Below, one piece after another: positions 11,946 to 23,963 of a DNA stretch of 64,000 bases (positions within the stretch are counted from its first letter, which is position 1; each line of letters begins with the position of its first letter). The translations under genes and the position numbers were made by a program. The notes under the pieces are model-generated. The model was given only the letters and a program-made list of their open reading frames with translations, was not told where the DNA came from and ran no database searches. Source of the DNA: Notospermus geniculatus (Eukaryota > Nemertea > Pilidiophora > Heteronemertea > Lineidae); contig NMRB01000257.1 of assembly GCA_002633025.1 (NCBI GenBank), positions 265,066 through 329,065 on the forward strand, given 5' to 3'.

Positions 11946-12114
11946 GGGCGTTTTCAAAGGTCGAACAGTAGGCCTAAGCATGGTAAGGATCAATGTTTTC
12001 GGTGGTGTGGCGTTGCCTCGTGGTATTGGTGTGGTGCGAAAATGTTCTCCTCGTAGTAGAATGAGTTTAGAATGAAGAAGATCTCTGTTGAGGTGGTTGC
12101 TGCCAAGGCCTTGG

Positions 12115-12505
12115 GTCGCTGCTAACTGCCCGTACCTTGACTGACGTGATGGGGACTCAAAACGGACCATACACTGCAAAAGCGTTCAGGCCATCCCGTG
12201 CTAATCAAGGGTAACGTTCTCAATGTTCGCACTGTCTCCGCATGTGGGTGAAGAAGGGAGCGATCGCTAAAGAACCTCAGATACTTCTCGAGGATGGTTC
12301 AGGCCCACCGTAGTCAGTTGAGGTAGGTAGCTGCTAATGCCCTACCTTGACGTGATGGGGATACACTGCAAAAGCGTTCAGGCCATCCTGTGCTAATCAA
12401 GGGTAACGTTCTCAATGCTCGCTCCCTCTGTCTCCGCATGTGGGTGACGAAGGGAGCGATCGCTAAGAACCTCTGATACTCTCCAGGATGGTTCAGGCCC
12501 ACCCT
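12115..12505 (+). repeat. Two-copy direct tandem duplication containing hairpin-family remnants
   Basis: Two units of about 190 bp (roughly 12115-12320 and 12325-12505). Both share GCAAAAGCGTTCAGGCCATC, TGCTAATCAAGGGTAACGTT and GGATGGTTCAGGCCCACC. Each contains a degraded GCTCGCTCCC...GGGAGCGATCGC hairpin. There are substitutions and small indels between the units. Confidence 0.7.
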
Positions 12506-13337
12506 AATCAATAGGTCATAGGTCTTCCTTCAATAGAATAGAAGACATGGAAGACACCCTCCTGCTCCGTTGCTCCTGCTGCATGCAATCACAAAAATGC
12601 AAAAGCTTGTGAGGTTTGGATGAGTCAACCTCATAACTTGTGAAAAATGTCACTGGAACTTGACGGAATCAGTTGTAGTGATTCACAGTTTGATCTATTG
12701 GATATTTGATCCAGGTTAGCATGAAACTGACTGTACACTGGAACCATGGTGCATCTTTTATTGGCACGTAATGTTCTTTGGTGATTACGTCCTGCGCGGC
12801 CTCCACGCTAACATTTCATAACGATCCACTACCTGGGTTTGATCCGAGTATTGAATGTGCGGCTGATTCATTGCACCGCCCTCAATGAGTGGGGGAGGGA
12901 TGCGTCTCTGTCTGTGGTGCAGGCGGTGTGCGATGTGCGGGTTGATGAATGAGTGTGAATGAATGGGGACAGGCAGATTGTAACAGTAGCTGATATTGTG
13001 GCTGGGAAGAGAGTCGTGGTAAGTTGGAATTTGTCGTTTTTCCGTGTTTTTTCCTGGAGATTTGTCCCTGTGTCTAACCTTTACCCAATCAAATTATTTT
13101 TTTCTGGATGGCATCATCTGGTCAAAGAATTATGAATGTTAACATAGTATCAATTTGTGTGGGTATTTGTGGAGGTATCATGTGAGGTAGACGTTCTCAT
13201 GTTTAAAACTCCAGGGTCCATCCATAGTCATAGTCATACTCATAGTCATAGTCATACTCATAGTCGTACTTATCTTCTGTGTTGAACAAAGGGTAAGTGT
13301 CACACTTTGACAAAAAGTTTATGAATATGGGCCCAGG
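12506..13337. other. Non-coding; short hexamer-like tandem run at 13219-13266
   Basis: No gene. At 13219-13266 there is a short tandem run of CATAGT/CATACT-type units. From 13266 to 13330 lies a partial copy of the foldback that is fuller at 13487-13590 (shared GTAAGTGTCACACTTTGAC). Confidence 0.5.
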
Positions 13338-13345
13338 GTCCATAT

Positions 13346-13468
13346 CATCCTGAGAACATCAGGGGTTCTTAGCGCTCGCTCCCTTCGTCACCGCAGACAA
13401 ATGTCCTCAGGGATTTGTGTGCGATGACGAAGGAGCGAGCGCTAAGAACCCCTGATGTTCTCAGGATG
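13346..13468. mobile_element. Near-palindromic hairpin element with 8-bp target duplication
   Basis: A 123-bp element whose 57-bp arms start CATCCTGAGAACATCAGG and continue GGTTCTTAGCGCTCGCTCCC, with only a few mismatches, around a 10-base loop. GTCCATAT occurs immediately before (13338-13345) and after (13469-13476), a perfect 8-bp duplication as made by hAT-type transposition. Degraded relatives are at 11818, 12225, 12406, 32257 and 58047. Confidence 0.8.
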
Positions 13469-13486
13469 GTCCATATGGGACCAGGG

Positions 13487-13592
13487 TCCATATTCATAAC
13501 ATACTTAAGTCAAAGTGTGATACTTTTCTTTAGTGTTGAACAAAGGATAAGTGTCACACTTTGACTTAAGTAGTTTTATGAATATGGGTCCA
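13487..13592. mobile_element. Foldback element of the TATTCATAA type
   Basis: Inverted arms: GGGTCCATATTCATAACATA on the left and the complement of GGACCCATATTCATAAAACT on the right. Both are followed by ACTTAAGTCAAAGTGTGA, and the loop lies around GTTGAACAAAGG. A close relative sits in intron 3 of the first galactosyltransferase gene (49881-49994). Confidence 0.7.
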
Positions 13593-14305
13593 GAAGCCTG
13601 ACCACTTAATCTGCGTAAGTAACAGGACTGACGATTGTCCCAATTAGGGACAGGGTGGAGGTGGGTGGGTGGGTGGGGGGTTCTTTTGGATTGTCTCTAG
13701 ATTTAGGAAGCTGAGAGTATCGGATCGAGTGATTTGAAATTATGTGTCATGACACAGATTGTGCAAATCTTCAGGCTTGTCTGAGCAGTAGGAGTTCCAC
13801 GTGTGAAAGTATTCTTTGAATCATCTTGGGATTCCTGATTTCGAGCCTAAATTCAACTGCATTCATCGAACAATGCTATTATTCAGGGCTTTTGTTGAAC
13901 TTTTTTTGAACTTCTGTAGTGCTCCTGTCATGCAATAGCTTCTTGGAAATCTTCATTTTCCCCCATCAGATAGGTGTAACGAAGACTGCTGCTGTTTTTT
14001 TACAAAAAATAGAAGGAATTTTCAAGGACAAAGAAATAATTCAAACTGCGAATGAGAATGGTTTTCAGGTTGGACAGGGGGAATGGGAAGTTTAAAGGGG
14101 GCATCTGAGGTGATTTCAAGGGAATGGGTTTTATCAAAAATAGATGGGAAAACATTGTAACTGAGTTCGATGGTTTTGGAAACAATGGTTGATGATTCTT
14201 GCTGGTTGGTATCAATGAGCCAGCATGACTTTGTTTTGTTTGAATGATGGGATGAATGAAGACCCGCGTTTCAGACGAACGGAACGTGATACTGATGATG
14301 GTACT

Positions 14306-14731
14306 TCAGGTATGGGGCATCCGAGGACACAGAATGATTTCCCGTCTCAGGTGATAGTTTGAGCTGTTAGTCCATTTTGCTTCGTGATGATCTCTGATAG
14401 TTGGCAATGGCTGTGAGCAGGGTGTGCTCGTTGCTTGGCACTGAGGGTCCTGCAGCGATAGGCCCCATGCTGCTCCATCATTGGTCCTTTGGCCTGGTCC
14501 ACACTCTTTAACGTTTTTCATTGCATTCTGTATCACAGGCGCATCGGTCACCCATCCAAGTACTGATCGTGCTCTCCGTTGCTTAACTTCTAGCTCAGAG
14601 GCAAACGCGCCAACCACTAGGCTGTAAAAGGAATCCTCCATGCCCGACGGGTTAGGCCATGCCATAGCTACTGCAAGGGGTTCAATGCACATTGATTCTC
14701 CCGCCTCTCGGCAAGGACTCCCAAAATACAT
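14306..14731 (-). repeat. 5S-rRNA-derived sequence (SINE3-like or 5S pseudogene)
   Basis: On the minus strand the segment at about 14535-14590 reads AAGTTAAGCAACG, then GAGAGCACGATCAGTACTTG, then GATGGGTGACCG. This is the internal promoter part (box A to box C) of animal 5S rRNA. The acceptor-side helices of a real 5S gene are not recognisable, and the long open frame over the region has no protein-family signature. The simplest reading is a 5S-derived retroposon or 5S pseudogene. The outer boundaries given are approximate and rest on the lack of anything else nearby. Confidence 0.6.
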
Positions 14732-15010
14732 CCTTTCCTACTTCAAGTCATCCATTGCCTTCCATAACCTCTTTTCCTGATTTTCCAACATTTTGTTGTC
14801 CTGTGTCAGGTCAAACGATTGCGTCTTTGTCTCTCAGGTAGGCCGATGTTGCCAAACTGTTGCTGAAAATGCGCCTATAGACCAACACCGACTGTTTTGA
14901 TAAAACAGCGACAGTTATTTTTTTAAAAAAAATATTATCTCAGGAGTGCAAGCGCCCACTTAGGGCATTATAGCTACTCATCAAACAATATTGGACGATA
15001 TTAATGATAT

Positions 15011-15162
15011 GTAGGAGGAAACCGGAGACCCCGGAGGAAACCTACGATGTCGAGGAGAGATCGCCCTCTCTACCACATAAAGCCACTTGCACGACCGGGG
15101 ATCGAACCCGCGACCTCAGTGGTGGCAGGCGCCGATGTTTCCATTGCGCCACCCCGACACCA
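15011..15162 (-). repeat. tRNA-derived SINE, second family
   Basis: On the minus strand a tRNA-like head carries box A-like TGGCGCAATGG (15141-15151) and box B GGGTTCGATCCC (15098-15109). A body follows with AGGTTTCCTCCGGGGTCTCC. The body differs from that of the SINE at 5211, so this is a separate family. Confidence 0.7.
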
Positions 15163-15965
15163 CAATTATTTTCATTCAATACACAATGTCAGGGATCCCT
15201 CTGCATGAAGCAACTCCTTGTGTCACTGTTATAGGCTGATGGCATCAATCCCTCGAATCATAGGATTTACGCCTGAGACGTGTGTATGTACCTACGTGGA
15301 CCCCTTGAAATCGCTGGATGACTGCAGGGTATTGTTTTATTTTGTTACCAAGGTGCCCAGGGTTGTTGTCGTCGTTGTCATGGCTCGGTCTTCTCTATTG
15401 GAAGATTCCTAGATCCTCCTATTGTCAAGAGATCAGCAAACTCTCCGTGTTTTTCGCAAAATTTTGTCTGTACCTCACGTTAAATTAAACGTAGGGATTT
15501 AAAGCCCCTCTGTATTGAATTTTACGGTATTTTCAAAGTGTTAGGAGGATGCAGGTAGAGGTGTCATCGCCTTGTGAAGGTCCCCAAAATGCTTGCCTGA
15601 TAGTACTTCAAAGAATCAAGGCCTGGTTTTCAGCAAACATTGAAAAAACTGGAGGTAGGGCTCTAATTTATTCAGATAGACCATGGTAGGCCTACATTTT
15701 ACACCATACCAACGTCGGCGAACGTAAGCACTATTTCCTGAATTGAATAGGGTGAGGCTTTTTAAAAATCGAAATGATAGCGGATTTTATTTACCTTTGG
15801 CTGGTGTTTGTAAACACAAAATTTCACCAATCAGAATGCGCGAACATTTCTTTGTTGACATTCTGGAGAAGTTTGTTTACATTTTTTCCCGAAAATTCGT
15901 CCCCTTTCAAATTCTATTTCTAAATCAATTTTTTTCGATATCAATTCGCTTTAAGCGATTTTTTT
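15163..15965. other. Non-coding, nothing recognised
   Basis: No gene or repeat supported. A 93-codon frame at 15743-16024 is AT-rich and low-complexity. Confidence 0.45.
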
Positions 15966-16474
15966 TTAATTGTTCCATCGTGCCATGGTTGAGGTTCTTC
16001 ACTGACATCACAACGGTCATGTGACTGCAAAGAATCGGCCATGTTGGCCGTCAAAAGGCCGGCGATGATGTCACGCCCTGACATCGTCAGGATCTGTGTT
16101 TGTTGACGCTGTGTTCATGTTTTGACATTTTGACGGCCAATATGGCGGCGTCTTGTCGTCATGGAAATGTGACGTCACGTGAAGAACCTCCATAATCACC
16201 TCCCAGTTTGTTCATGGGAAGAGATGTCTTAGCTCTGCTCCTCGACACAGGGGCTTGGAAAACGTGACTTGGGGAAGTGGAACTAACCGTGGGTGGATCT
16301 CATTTCTTTACACCTCCTACTTTCATGACTCCTGATGAGAATCAAAACATGTTTGTCTCCTCACCTCCTGGCATTGGATATTAACATGGACATGAGGGTG
16401 TTATTATGGTGGGCAGCCCCCCTGGCCTGTCACCTGCTGGATCCACGAGGGTTCATCATAGGTTGGCACCCTCN
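15966..16474 (+). repeat. Direct duplication, unit 1 (contains a foldback MITE)
   Basis: About 509 bp repeated at 16891-17411 at high identity, with small indels. The first 230 bp of each unit is itself an inverted repeat (GAGGTTCTTCAC...GTGAAGAACCTC, and GGCCATGTTGGCCGTCAAAA against TTTTGACGGCCAATATGGC), i.e. a foldback element. Unit 1 ends at a single N (16474). Confidence 0.8.
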
Positions 16475-16890
16475 CTTAACTACTGGAGGTAGAATGTTCT
16501 GAACTTAAACAAGTAAGTATCTTTGTAGCCTTTACAAGTACGTCAAATTTCGGCCTGATTAAACTTCCAATATGGCCGCCAGGTGGCGTAACCCGAAAAT
16601 CATCGAATGTGCTAGAACTCAGGAACGACTTGACCCAGAGTGCTCAAATGTGCTATGTGGCTCCCTCTAGATGACCTTTATGTGCATGTGAAGTTTTGGC
16701 CCAACCAGACATCCAATATGGCCACCAGGTGGCACAAGTTAAACCCAACAATCATTGCAGTCCTGCAACTTGGGAATAACTTGACCCAGATTGCTCATAA
16801 CTGACATGTTCCTCCCTCTGTCATTACCGGTACACTGTTACATGTATGTCCAAAAGGGTGAGCACATGGTCCATGGACCATTTCATTTTA

Positions 16891-17411
16891 AATTGTTCCA
16901 TCGTGCCATGGTTGAGGTTCTTCACTGACGTCACAACGGTCATGTGACTGCAAAGAATCGGCCATGTTGGCCGTCAAAAGGCCGGCGATGATGTCACGCC
17001 CTGACATCGTCAGGATCTGTGTTTGTTGACGCCGTGTTCATGTTTTGACATTTTGACGGCCAATATGGCGGCGTCGTGTCGTCATGGAAATGTGACGTCA
17101 CGTGAAGAACCTCCATAATCACCTCTGAGTTTGTTTAGGGAAGAGATGTCTTCTGGTTAGCTCTGCTCCTCGACACACGGGCTTGGAAAACGTGACTTGG
17201 AGAAGTGGAACTAACCGTGGGTGGATCTCATTGCTTTACACCTCCTACTTTCATGACTCCTGATGAGAATCAAAACATGTTTGTCTCCTCACCTCCTGGC
17301 AGTGAATATTAACATGGACATGAGGGCGTTATGGTGGGCAGCCTCCTTGGCCTGTCACCTGCAGGATCCACGAGGGTTCATGGATGATGCATTATCATAG
17401 GTTGGCACCCT
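16891..17411 (+). repeat. Direct duplication, unit 2
   Basis: Second copy of the segment at 15966-16474, including the same foldback element and the sequence up to GGTTGGCACCC. The 416 bp between the units (16475-16890) contains two diverged copies of a module with CCAATATGGCCGCCAGGTGG, and a right-end fragment of the AGCTCACC-type repeat (GGTCCATGGACCATTTCATT). Confidence 0.8.
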
Positions 17412-19454
17412 TGGTCTCCCCTTGTCACTCCAGAGGAACTTGTTGAAATTTGCCACAAGTCGCGTGGGGTGTGTGGCGGGGGGGGGGGGTAGAATAAAAG
17501 GCGAAGGTTAGTCTGGTACATGAGTCCACAACAATGGGGAATCGGAGTGCCCAAAGGAGGCGCTGGGGAACAACTCAGTTTTTACTCAAAAACGCATGCG
17601 CCGCGACGTTGAAAACCTCTTTGACGTCGCACGTCGTTGCGTCGTGCGTCATTCAGAATCAGTGACGTTGCTCTTCGATCTGTTCTTTACGCTAAAATAG
17701 TCAATTTTATTGATAAAATTCGACATGTTCCCACTTGAATTTTCGTTTGAAAACATTCAGATACATTGAGTCAGTCCTATACTTGATGTTAAACGTGTAA
17801 AATTCGAAATTTAATGGCCTATTTCGGGTATATTAGGGCTGGAAATAGGGTGTAGTTTCCAGAATTAAATGGCAAATAACGTTAGCCTCATTTTCGACGT
17901 CATATTTTAGACTGAGTTGTTCATCAGCGCCACGTCATGGATTAGTTCCTCCGATTCCTCAATGGTATGACGAGCGAACTTCAAATTTTTTTACCTGAGT
18001 TAATCTGGTAACCTTTCAGGGGTGCCAGGGGAATCAAGGGACTTCTTCGTGCTGCACTTGAGCCTTTCTTCAGACCACTAGTATCTTGGTGGGCAGTTGA
18101 ACCCACGACCTTTCAGTTGTCCAAAATGCTCTACCACTCCTCCGTCTTGAAAAATGTACTTTGGCTCATAACATATGAACAATACCACAAAGAAAGTTTA
18201 ACCTGGTATGATGTTTCCCTGGAACCAGTGACTTTACACTTGGCGTTCATTCCTCTGGTAAATTCACCCAGGTGAGCAGCTGGTCCATGGACCATTTCAT
18301 TTAGGATCTATGTAATGCCGGTGATCTTTAAGACAACATTTACGGACTGTCATGACTGTGGGGCCTGTTTTCCGGAACAAGTTCTGTTGATCGTCTTGTC
18401 CAAAGTACAGATTAGGATTGTTGATCCACATCACGGTGCTTCTGCGCAGTAATTCATGAATGAACGCATGTGGAGACCTGGTCCTGTCAAAGTGCTAATG
18501 ACACCATGGAATTGGTTGTCATGGCAGTCCAGTGGGTACGAGGTAGACGCATGTGAATGGCGTTAGACAGACACATGCTTACCGATTCGCTTTAGTTAGA
18601 TGAAGGAAACAGAACAGCCTGTTTATACATCTGCTTAGCAAAAGCAGGATTTTGAACAAAGTAGGTATATACAATCACATCTTTCAGTTTGTGTACCTGC
18701 TTGTCATGTTGCAGTCAGCCTAGTCTTGACGTTGTTCAGAGAGCTAGATACAGGTACTTATGCCCTTGTCTGCCAATTCTAGTCTTGACATCACTGGAAA
18801 ACGAAGATGCTTTTGTTCAAAAGATGTCTTGGATCTGTTAGACTCATCTCAGTCTAACTTATCCATGAGGTTCTGCCGTTTCCTCGGATCTAATGCTGTA
18901 GTGTTATTTGTTCAAAATCTATCATTTTCATTTCCAGCTTGTGAGCCATAAATTTTGAGGTTACTGATAGACAGGCCTTGCTGGCTCGTGGGAAAATTTA
19001 CATGTGTGATTTATTAATATTATACAGTCTGTAGTCACATATTACCATTGCTAACACAGAGAACAAAGGAATGAATTTAATTTGAAAAAGTGCTGATGGC
19101 ATATATTTATGCAAACTTGACCAGGCACCAGGATATTTTCAAAAAATTCGTGTTATTTTTTTACAGTCTATAGATGGCTTCTATTCAATTATTGAGGTTT
19201 CCATTTCTGGGCCAAAAATGGCAATGAACCAGCATTGCTGGTGATGGGGGTGTTATCCTTGCATGGTAACACGAACACCCTCATATTAATTAGATCATGA
19301 TGCATGTTCTACCTGTAGCATTGCCTAAGGTGACAACTCGTTTGGTGTCATGCGTGATTCCACAACGAATTTCTCGGACAAACACATTTCAACTCTGACT
19401 TGATTTAGGAGACACATTTTCTAACACTAAAATTTGAGCTTGGCTCTCAGATTA
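17412..19454. other. Non-coding; AGCTCACC-repeat end at 18260-18302
   Basis: No gene seen. At 18260-18302 there is the right end of the dispersed repeat (CACCCAGGTGAGC followed by GGTCCATGGACCATTTCATT). A G homopolymer lies near 17480. Nothing else is supported. Confidence 0.45.
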
Positions 19455-19565
19455 GGGGTCGTATTTTAGAACGTTCCTTAACGTTAAGGTCGACCTTAAG
19501 TCTATTCACATTGTAAAACCATCGAGAACAATAGATTTAAGGTGGACCTTTCTAAAATACGGCCC
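19455..19565. mobile_element. Foldback element, GGGGTCGTATTTTAGAA ends
   Basis: A 111-bp inverted repeat: left arm GGGGTCGTATTTTAGAA then GGTCGACCTTAA, right arm TTAAGGTGGACC then TTCTAAAATACGGCCC. TA lies at both edges (19453-19454 and 19566-19567). Confidence 0.7.
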
Positions 19566-20172
19566 TAGGTTTTGGCTCTTGGCTCTAAATTAGGTTCTGG
19601 CTCTTGGCGCTCTGGCTCTCAGATTAGGGTGTCCTACAGTTCGGGGCACTAAATTTCTCATGAAGCCAATCCTAGGAAACAGTCAAAATCAGAATATGAA
19701 CGCCTATATGAACAGTTAATGGAGAATGCAATGTTCATTCTTCAGGTTACGGATGATTCGTGCCAAATCACATAATGAATGAGAAATGAGCTCCTGAACA
19801 GGAGCCTTATTTATACTCTAATATGAGTTTTCCAGCATGGGTGTTCCCCATTCACAAGAATTGCAATATTGTGATGAGAGGATGCGTTGTTATTCCCGCT
19901 TCCATTTCATTTATAGGCTTCATAATGTGAATCACTGCCCTGGGTAGGATTATGAGCTTTCGAGTGAAGACTGTTTGATCAGTACTGTGGCAACAGTTGC
20001 ACGGATCAGCATGGCTATGAATCATTTCAAGTTCTGCCCGACCCAACTGCACCAATGCGAGGTGGTGATGCACTGCATGCTGAGACATATGCACGACATA
20101 CGGGGTAACGCCAACCGTGATGAAGCACCAAAACATCCCCTTTAAAGGATCAAGTGAGCCAATGATGGAGCT

Positions 20173-20450
20173 CAGGCGCGGATCCAGGATTTTTGGCGGG
20201 GGGGGGGGGGTCAGGACCGGCGAAGGGGTCGTTGCAGGCGGGCGTCGAAGATGCACGCACCAACGGGCCCCCCAGAAAATTTTGAAATCTACGTAGAGGG
20301 TAGTAGACGTGATTTCCTGGCATCTCAGTATCAAAACAGAAGCTTTATTTTTGCATTTTTTGCTTATTGTCGCAAATTATTGAAAAAAAAAATTGGTGGT
20401 GGAAAGCAGGGGGCACGCCCCCCTCATAACCCTCTCTGGATCCGGCTCCA
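20173..20450. mobile_element. hAT-like MITE, CAGGCGCGGATCCAG ends
   Basis: Starts CAGGCGCGGATCCAGGAT and ends with the diverged complement CTGGATCCGGCTCCAG. It belongs with the element at 10911-11021, but the interior differs. Confidence 0.55.
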
Positions 20451-20801
20451 GAAAGGTTTCTGGAGGTAGAGAGACCTTGAGGTCATAATGTAAAGCGCTT
20501 TGAGACTGAGTAGAAAGCGCTGTGGAAAAATTTCACATTATTATCAGTATTATTATTAGATGACTTCAAAGACCTTGGGTAGCAACTCCAGGCACCTACC
20601 TGTAATATTTTTCTTAAAAAATATTAATTAATCTCTCATTGATGGGCGTGTGTGGTCGTATATTTCGTCATCCATTTTGACCATTGTGATCAAGTTCTGA
20701 TGCACCAGCTGCTAGTAGAATATTAATTTTGGAAAATCTGGTTTGTCGATTTCTGCGAAGACCCTGGCTTTGTGCCAAATGACCTAGTGACCCCATTTTA
20801 A

Positions 20802-21015
20802 AGGGCCTCTAGAGGCAACTTTTTAGTGCATATTGAGCTGATTGCTAACACGGAATTGGTGGCATGAGGATACAACTTGGGCATCAATCTTGAAATAAAA
20901 TTTCATCGATGTCAACATTTAATTCACAGTTCATGAGTTCATGGTCCCTAGCGCCATCTGTTGCATAGTGGAAGTACTGTTACCAGCCTAATAGCGTGCT
21001 GCCTCTAGAGTCCCT
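20802..21015. mobile_element. TTAA-flanked MITE, AGGGAC family, copy 2
   Basis: A 214-bp element with AGGGCCTCTAGAGGCA at the left, TGCCTCTAGAGTCCCT at the right, and TTAA at both borders (20798-20801 and 21016-21019). Same interior as 7286-7519 in reverse orientation. Confidence 0.75.
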
Positions 21016-21019
21016 TTAA

Positions 21020-23774
21020 TGAGGTTACCTGTATCAGGACTGGACAGAAGAAATGTCTGAAAAAGCCCCTCAATCCCAGCCAAGGGGGATACTGTTTGTT
21101 CGTTTGCATGCCCAACACACCCTGCTTGTGTTGGCTTCTATGAGTAGCATCAACTGCTACCAGGCAACCAGAGATTATCGAAGTGCAGGTGACCAATGGC
21201 ATTTTTTAAAAATATTGGTCAACCCACCTCAATCGCATTGACGTAAAACTTGGTGCATGCCATCCAGTACTGTACTTTTAATGAAATTATTTTTGATACC
21301 AGTGTAAGGGCAGTGTGCCAGTGTGACGCCACAATAGATTGACGGAATAAACCGCGACTTGACAATGAGCGACACACAGAGAAACAGTGAGTCTGTTTCC
21401 CAGTGTGTTCCGAACAATGGGAGTCACACAGAAAAATGGCCACACTGAAAAACATAACACCGGTACTATAAATTTTCTTATTGGAAGATGATGAACATAA
21501 GTTCCTAATCGTATATGCACCCCTGACCTCTTTTTACCCCCTCCCCCCATAACACATCATGCTCCTCTATGACGAGGCTCAGATCTTCTGACGTATTGAT
21601 CAACCCCACCTGGATAAAATCGCCGCTTTCATTTAAAGTTGGAACGATTTTGTCAAGTTAACTCCTTGTCATACCGCCTACGTTCCCCCTTGCCCTCACC
21701 TCACATGTCCTGAGCCGTGCGTTCCCTGACGTCGTTTCACCTACTCTATCCCCGCTCACGTAATTACCATACGTAGTGCCTGCCATCAAATCGTGAATGG
21801 CAACCATGGTGGTATGAATGGACCATTGATCTCCGGTGCGTAATGCGGAATTTCTCGACAATCTCATATTATTTTCTTGTCCCATTCTTGCAGATGGATA
21901 TATTTTTTCTCGTTCATGTTCAAAATGTGAAAATTCTCCAAATACATTGGTTTTGGGGACTGATGTTGGATTTTTCTTGTACTTCCAGAGATCATTTCTG
22001 CTCGCCATGTGAGATATGTGCCAGCCAGGAAAATGTCTGGTTGTCATGGGAACAGATCACCTCAGATATAGGGTCCATGCTTTGCTAGAAAATAAGGTAA
22101 TTTTCTTCTCAACTGTCAATGTTGTCTAGTTCAGATCTTGTATGCTATGTTGTTTGATGGTTGATGTTTCTGGCATTAAAAGTAATCCTGTGACACAAAT
22201 AATCTGAACATACAACAGCTAATCTTTTTAGCCGTGTCAACCCACTTGAGATGAATCGCTGCCTGTACTAGCATTGTGCATAATTTAGAGACGTGCCTAT
22301 GTGAGCAGTTGAAGAAACATCGTATTCAAAATTCGTTTTTCGTGGAGACAACTCAGATAGATGAGTACCATTTGGACAGATGAAATGGCTAACTTGCAGT
22401 CGGCACCCCTGCAGTGGTGATCTCATCTGAGGCATGATTACACGTAGATGCTGATGCTGATGGAGCAAATTGTGAGTGAACCCTGAATCAAGATGTGTCT
22501 AGTTTGGAAGAAGACAAGACCTGACCCCGGGGGAATCATCTTTAACATCCTTGGAATCGGAGAAACACTGATCATGTTGCTAAAACATTGAATGAAAACT
22601 GCCCCGGCCGTTCAGACTCCGAGGTGACGGTTTCTCTTGAGCTGCTATGTTGTATCAAAAAATACAAGTGTGACAACCTATAAAATGCTGGACAGGATTT
22701 GTCTCCAGTTCAACTATGGCGGCCACTGCCAAATTCATCCAAGTTCGACTTGGTGTTGAAAACCTCTCCAAAAGAAATTTAGTGACCTCTGGTGCGACAA
22801 AATTGCCTATTTTTCTAGCCCAGTATTTTCTTAAACTGCAAGTTATCTGCATTGAGAAGAAGCTGATACTGGCTCCGGAAGAATGAAAAAGATGTGATGT
22901 TCTTTGTATTGGCTCAGTTCTCCCATTTTCTTCTGTTTGAAAGGACGACATAAATTTTAAGACCTCTCAAACCAGACAGCTCATCATTCCCTGCACGGCT
23001 TCCCTCTTCCACTGGTGGCAAGTTAGAAGTACCGGTATTGCCATCTATACCATGTCTCGACAACTACACCCCTAGCAATCCGAGATGAAAACCAGCATTG
23101 ATTGTTGTACAGTGAAGCAAGAAGTAATGTGTTTCTCCCTGGATATGTTTGTTTGTTTTATTTGACCAACACAAAACATACAAAAATACAGAAGTTAGAA
23201 TATTAAAATGGTTAGGACCACAACAAGATCATAATAATGATTACTGACGTTGTACCCTTGAAGGAAGTACAATATTGCAGGAAGTTGTTATTACTACAAT
23301 GACATGAATGATGTGAAGAAAAAAATATTCACCCGATTGCAAACATAACAATTTTCAACGGTGCAATGATTACTGTACAATCCAAGTAAGTAGTTCTTCT
23401 AATAAATTAGAAAACCGTGTAGACCTTGAGTGAATTTTTTTGGAGACAAGATTTGGCAAGGAGTTAAAGATAGGGACGATACGTGGCGACCGATATGACG
23501 AATTTTATATGAATGTCTAAATGAACAAGTTTGCATAGAAACAATCTCCAAGGCATAAACGCTATCATTTGGCTGTTGTCAAGTAGACGAATGACATATA
23601 GCTGGCTGTATTGTACAAATAAGTAAACAGAGCTAAAATGTGACAGAATGGATGTACTCAACTCTGGATATTGTGGAACTCGTGAGTGATTATCCCTCCC
23701 AGCCCAAATATTTCATTTGTCCAGGAAATTCTGGTTGGCTGCCACGTGAAGACTGGCCACTGCTGTCGCCAAAT
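21020..23774. other. Non-coding, nothing recognised
   Basis: No gene supported. The longest frames (for example 21658-22047 on the minus strand) have no motif or family signature. Confidence 0.45.
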
Positions 23775-23963
23775 GTGACCTGTGACAAAAAATGAGTCAG
23801 AAGGCGCCGGAAAGAAGACCCAAGATGACACCAGAGAACAATTACAGAAATGGACAAAGTCAAGTTTCACAATGGGCAGACAATCCTGAAATCAACAAAC
23901 CGTTGGTGTCACCGTGGGTCTTCTTCTGTGCGCATTCTGACTCATTTTGCTGTCACATGTCAC
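23775..23963. mobile_element. Foldback element, TGTGACA...ATGAGTC family, copy 1
   Basis: A 189-bp inverted repeat: left arm CTGTGACAAAAAATGAGTCA, right arm TGACTCATTTTGCTGTCACA. The inner arms GGAAAGAAGACCCAAGATGA and GTGGGTCTTCTTC also pair. A relative lies in intron 2 of the first galactosyltransferase gene (49071-49245). Confidence 0.7.

Noticed and set aside
14306-14731. 141-codon minus-strand frame as a protein gene
   Set aside because: The centre of the frame is 5S rRNA-like sequence; the peptide has no family signature.
19852-20334. 160-codon minus-strand frame
   Set aside because: Runs through a G homopolymer and a repeat end; composition is proline-rich from the tract, with no domain.
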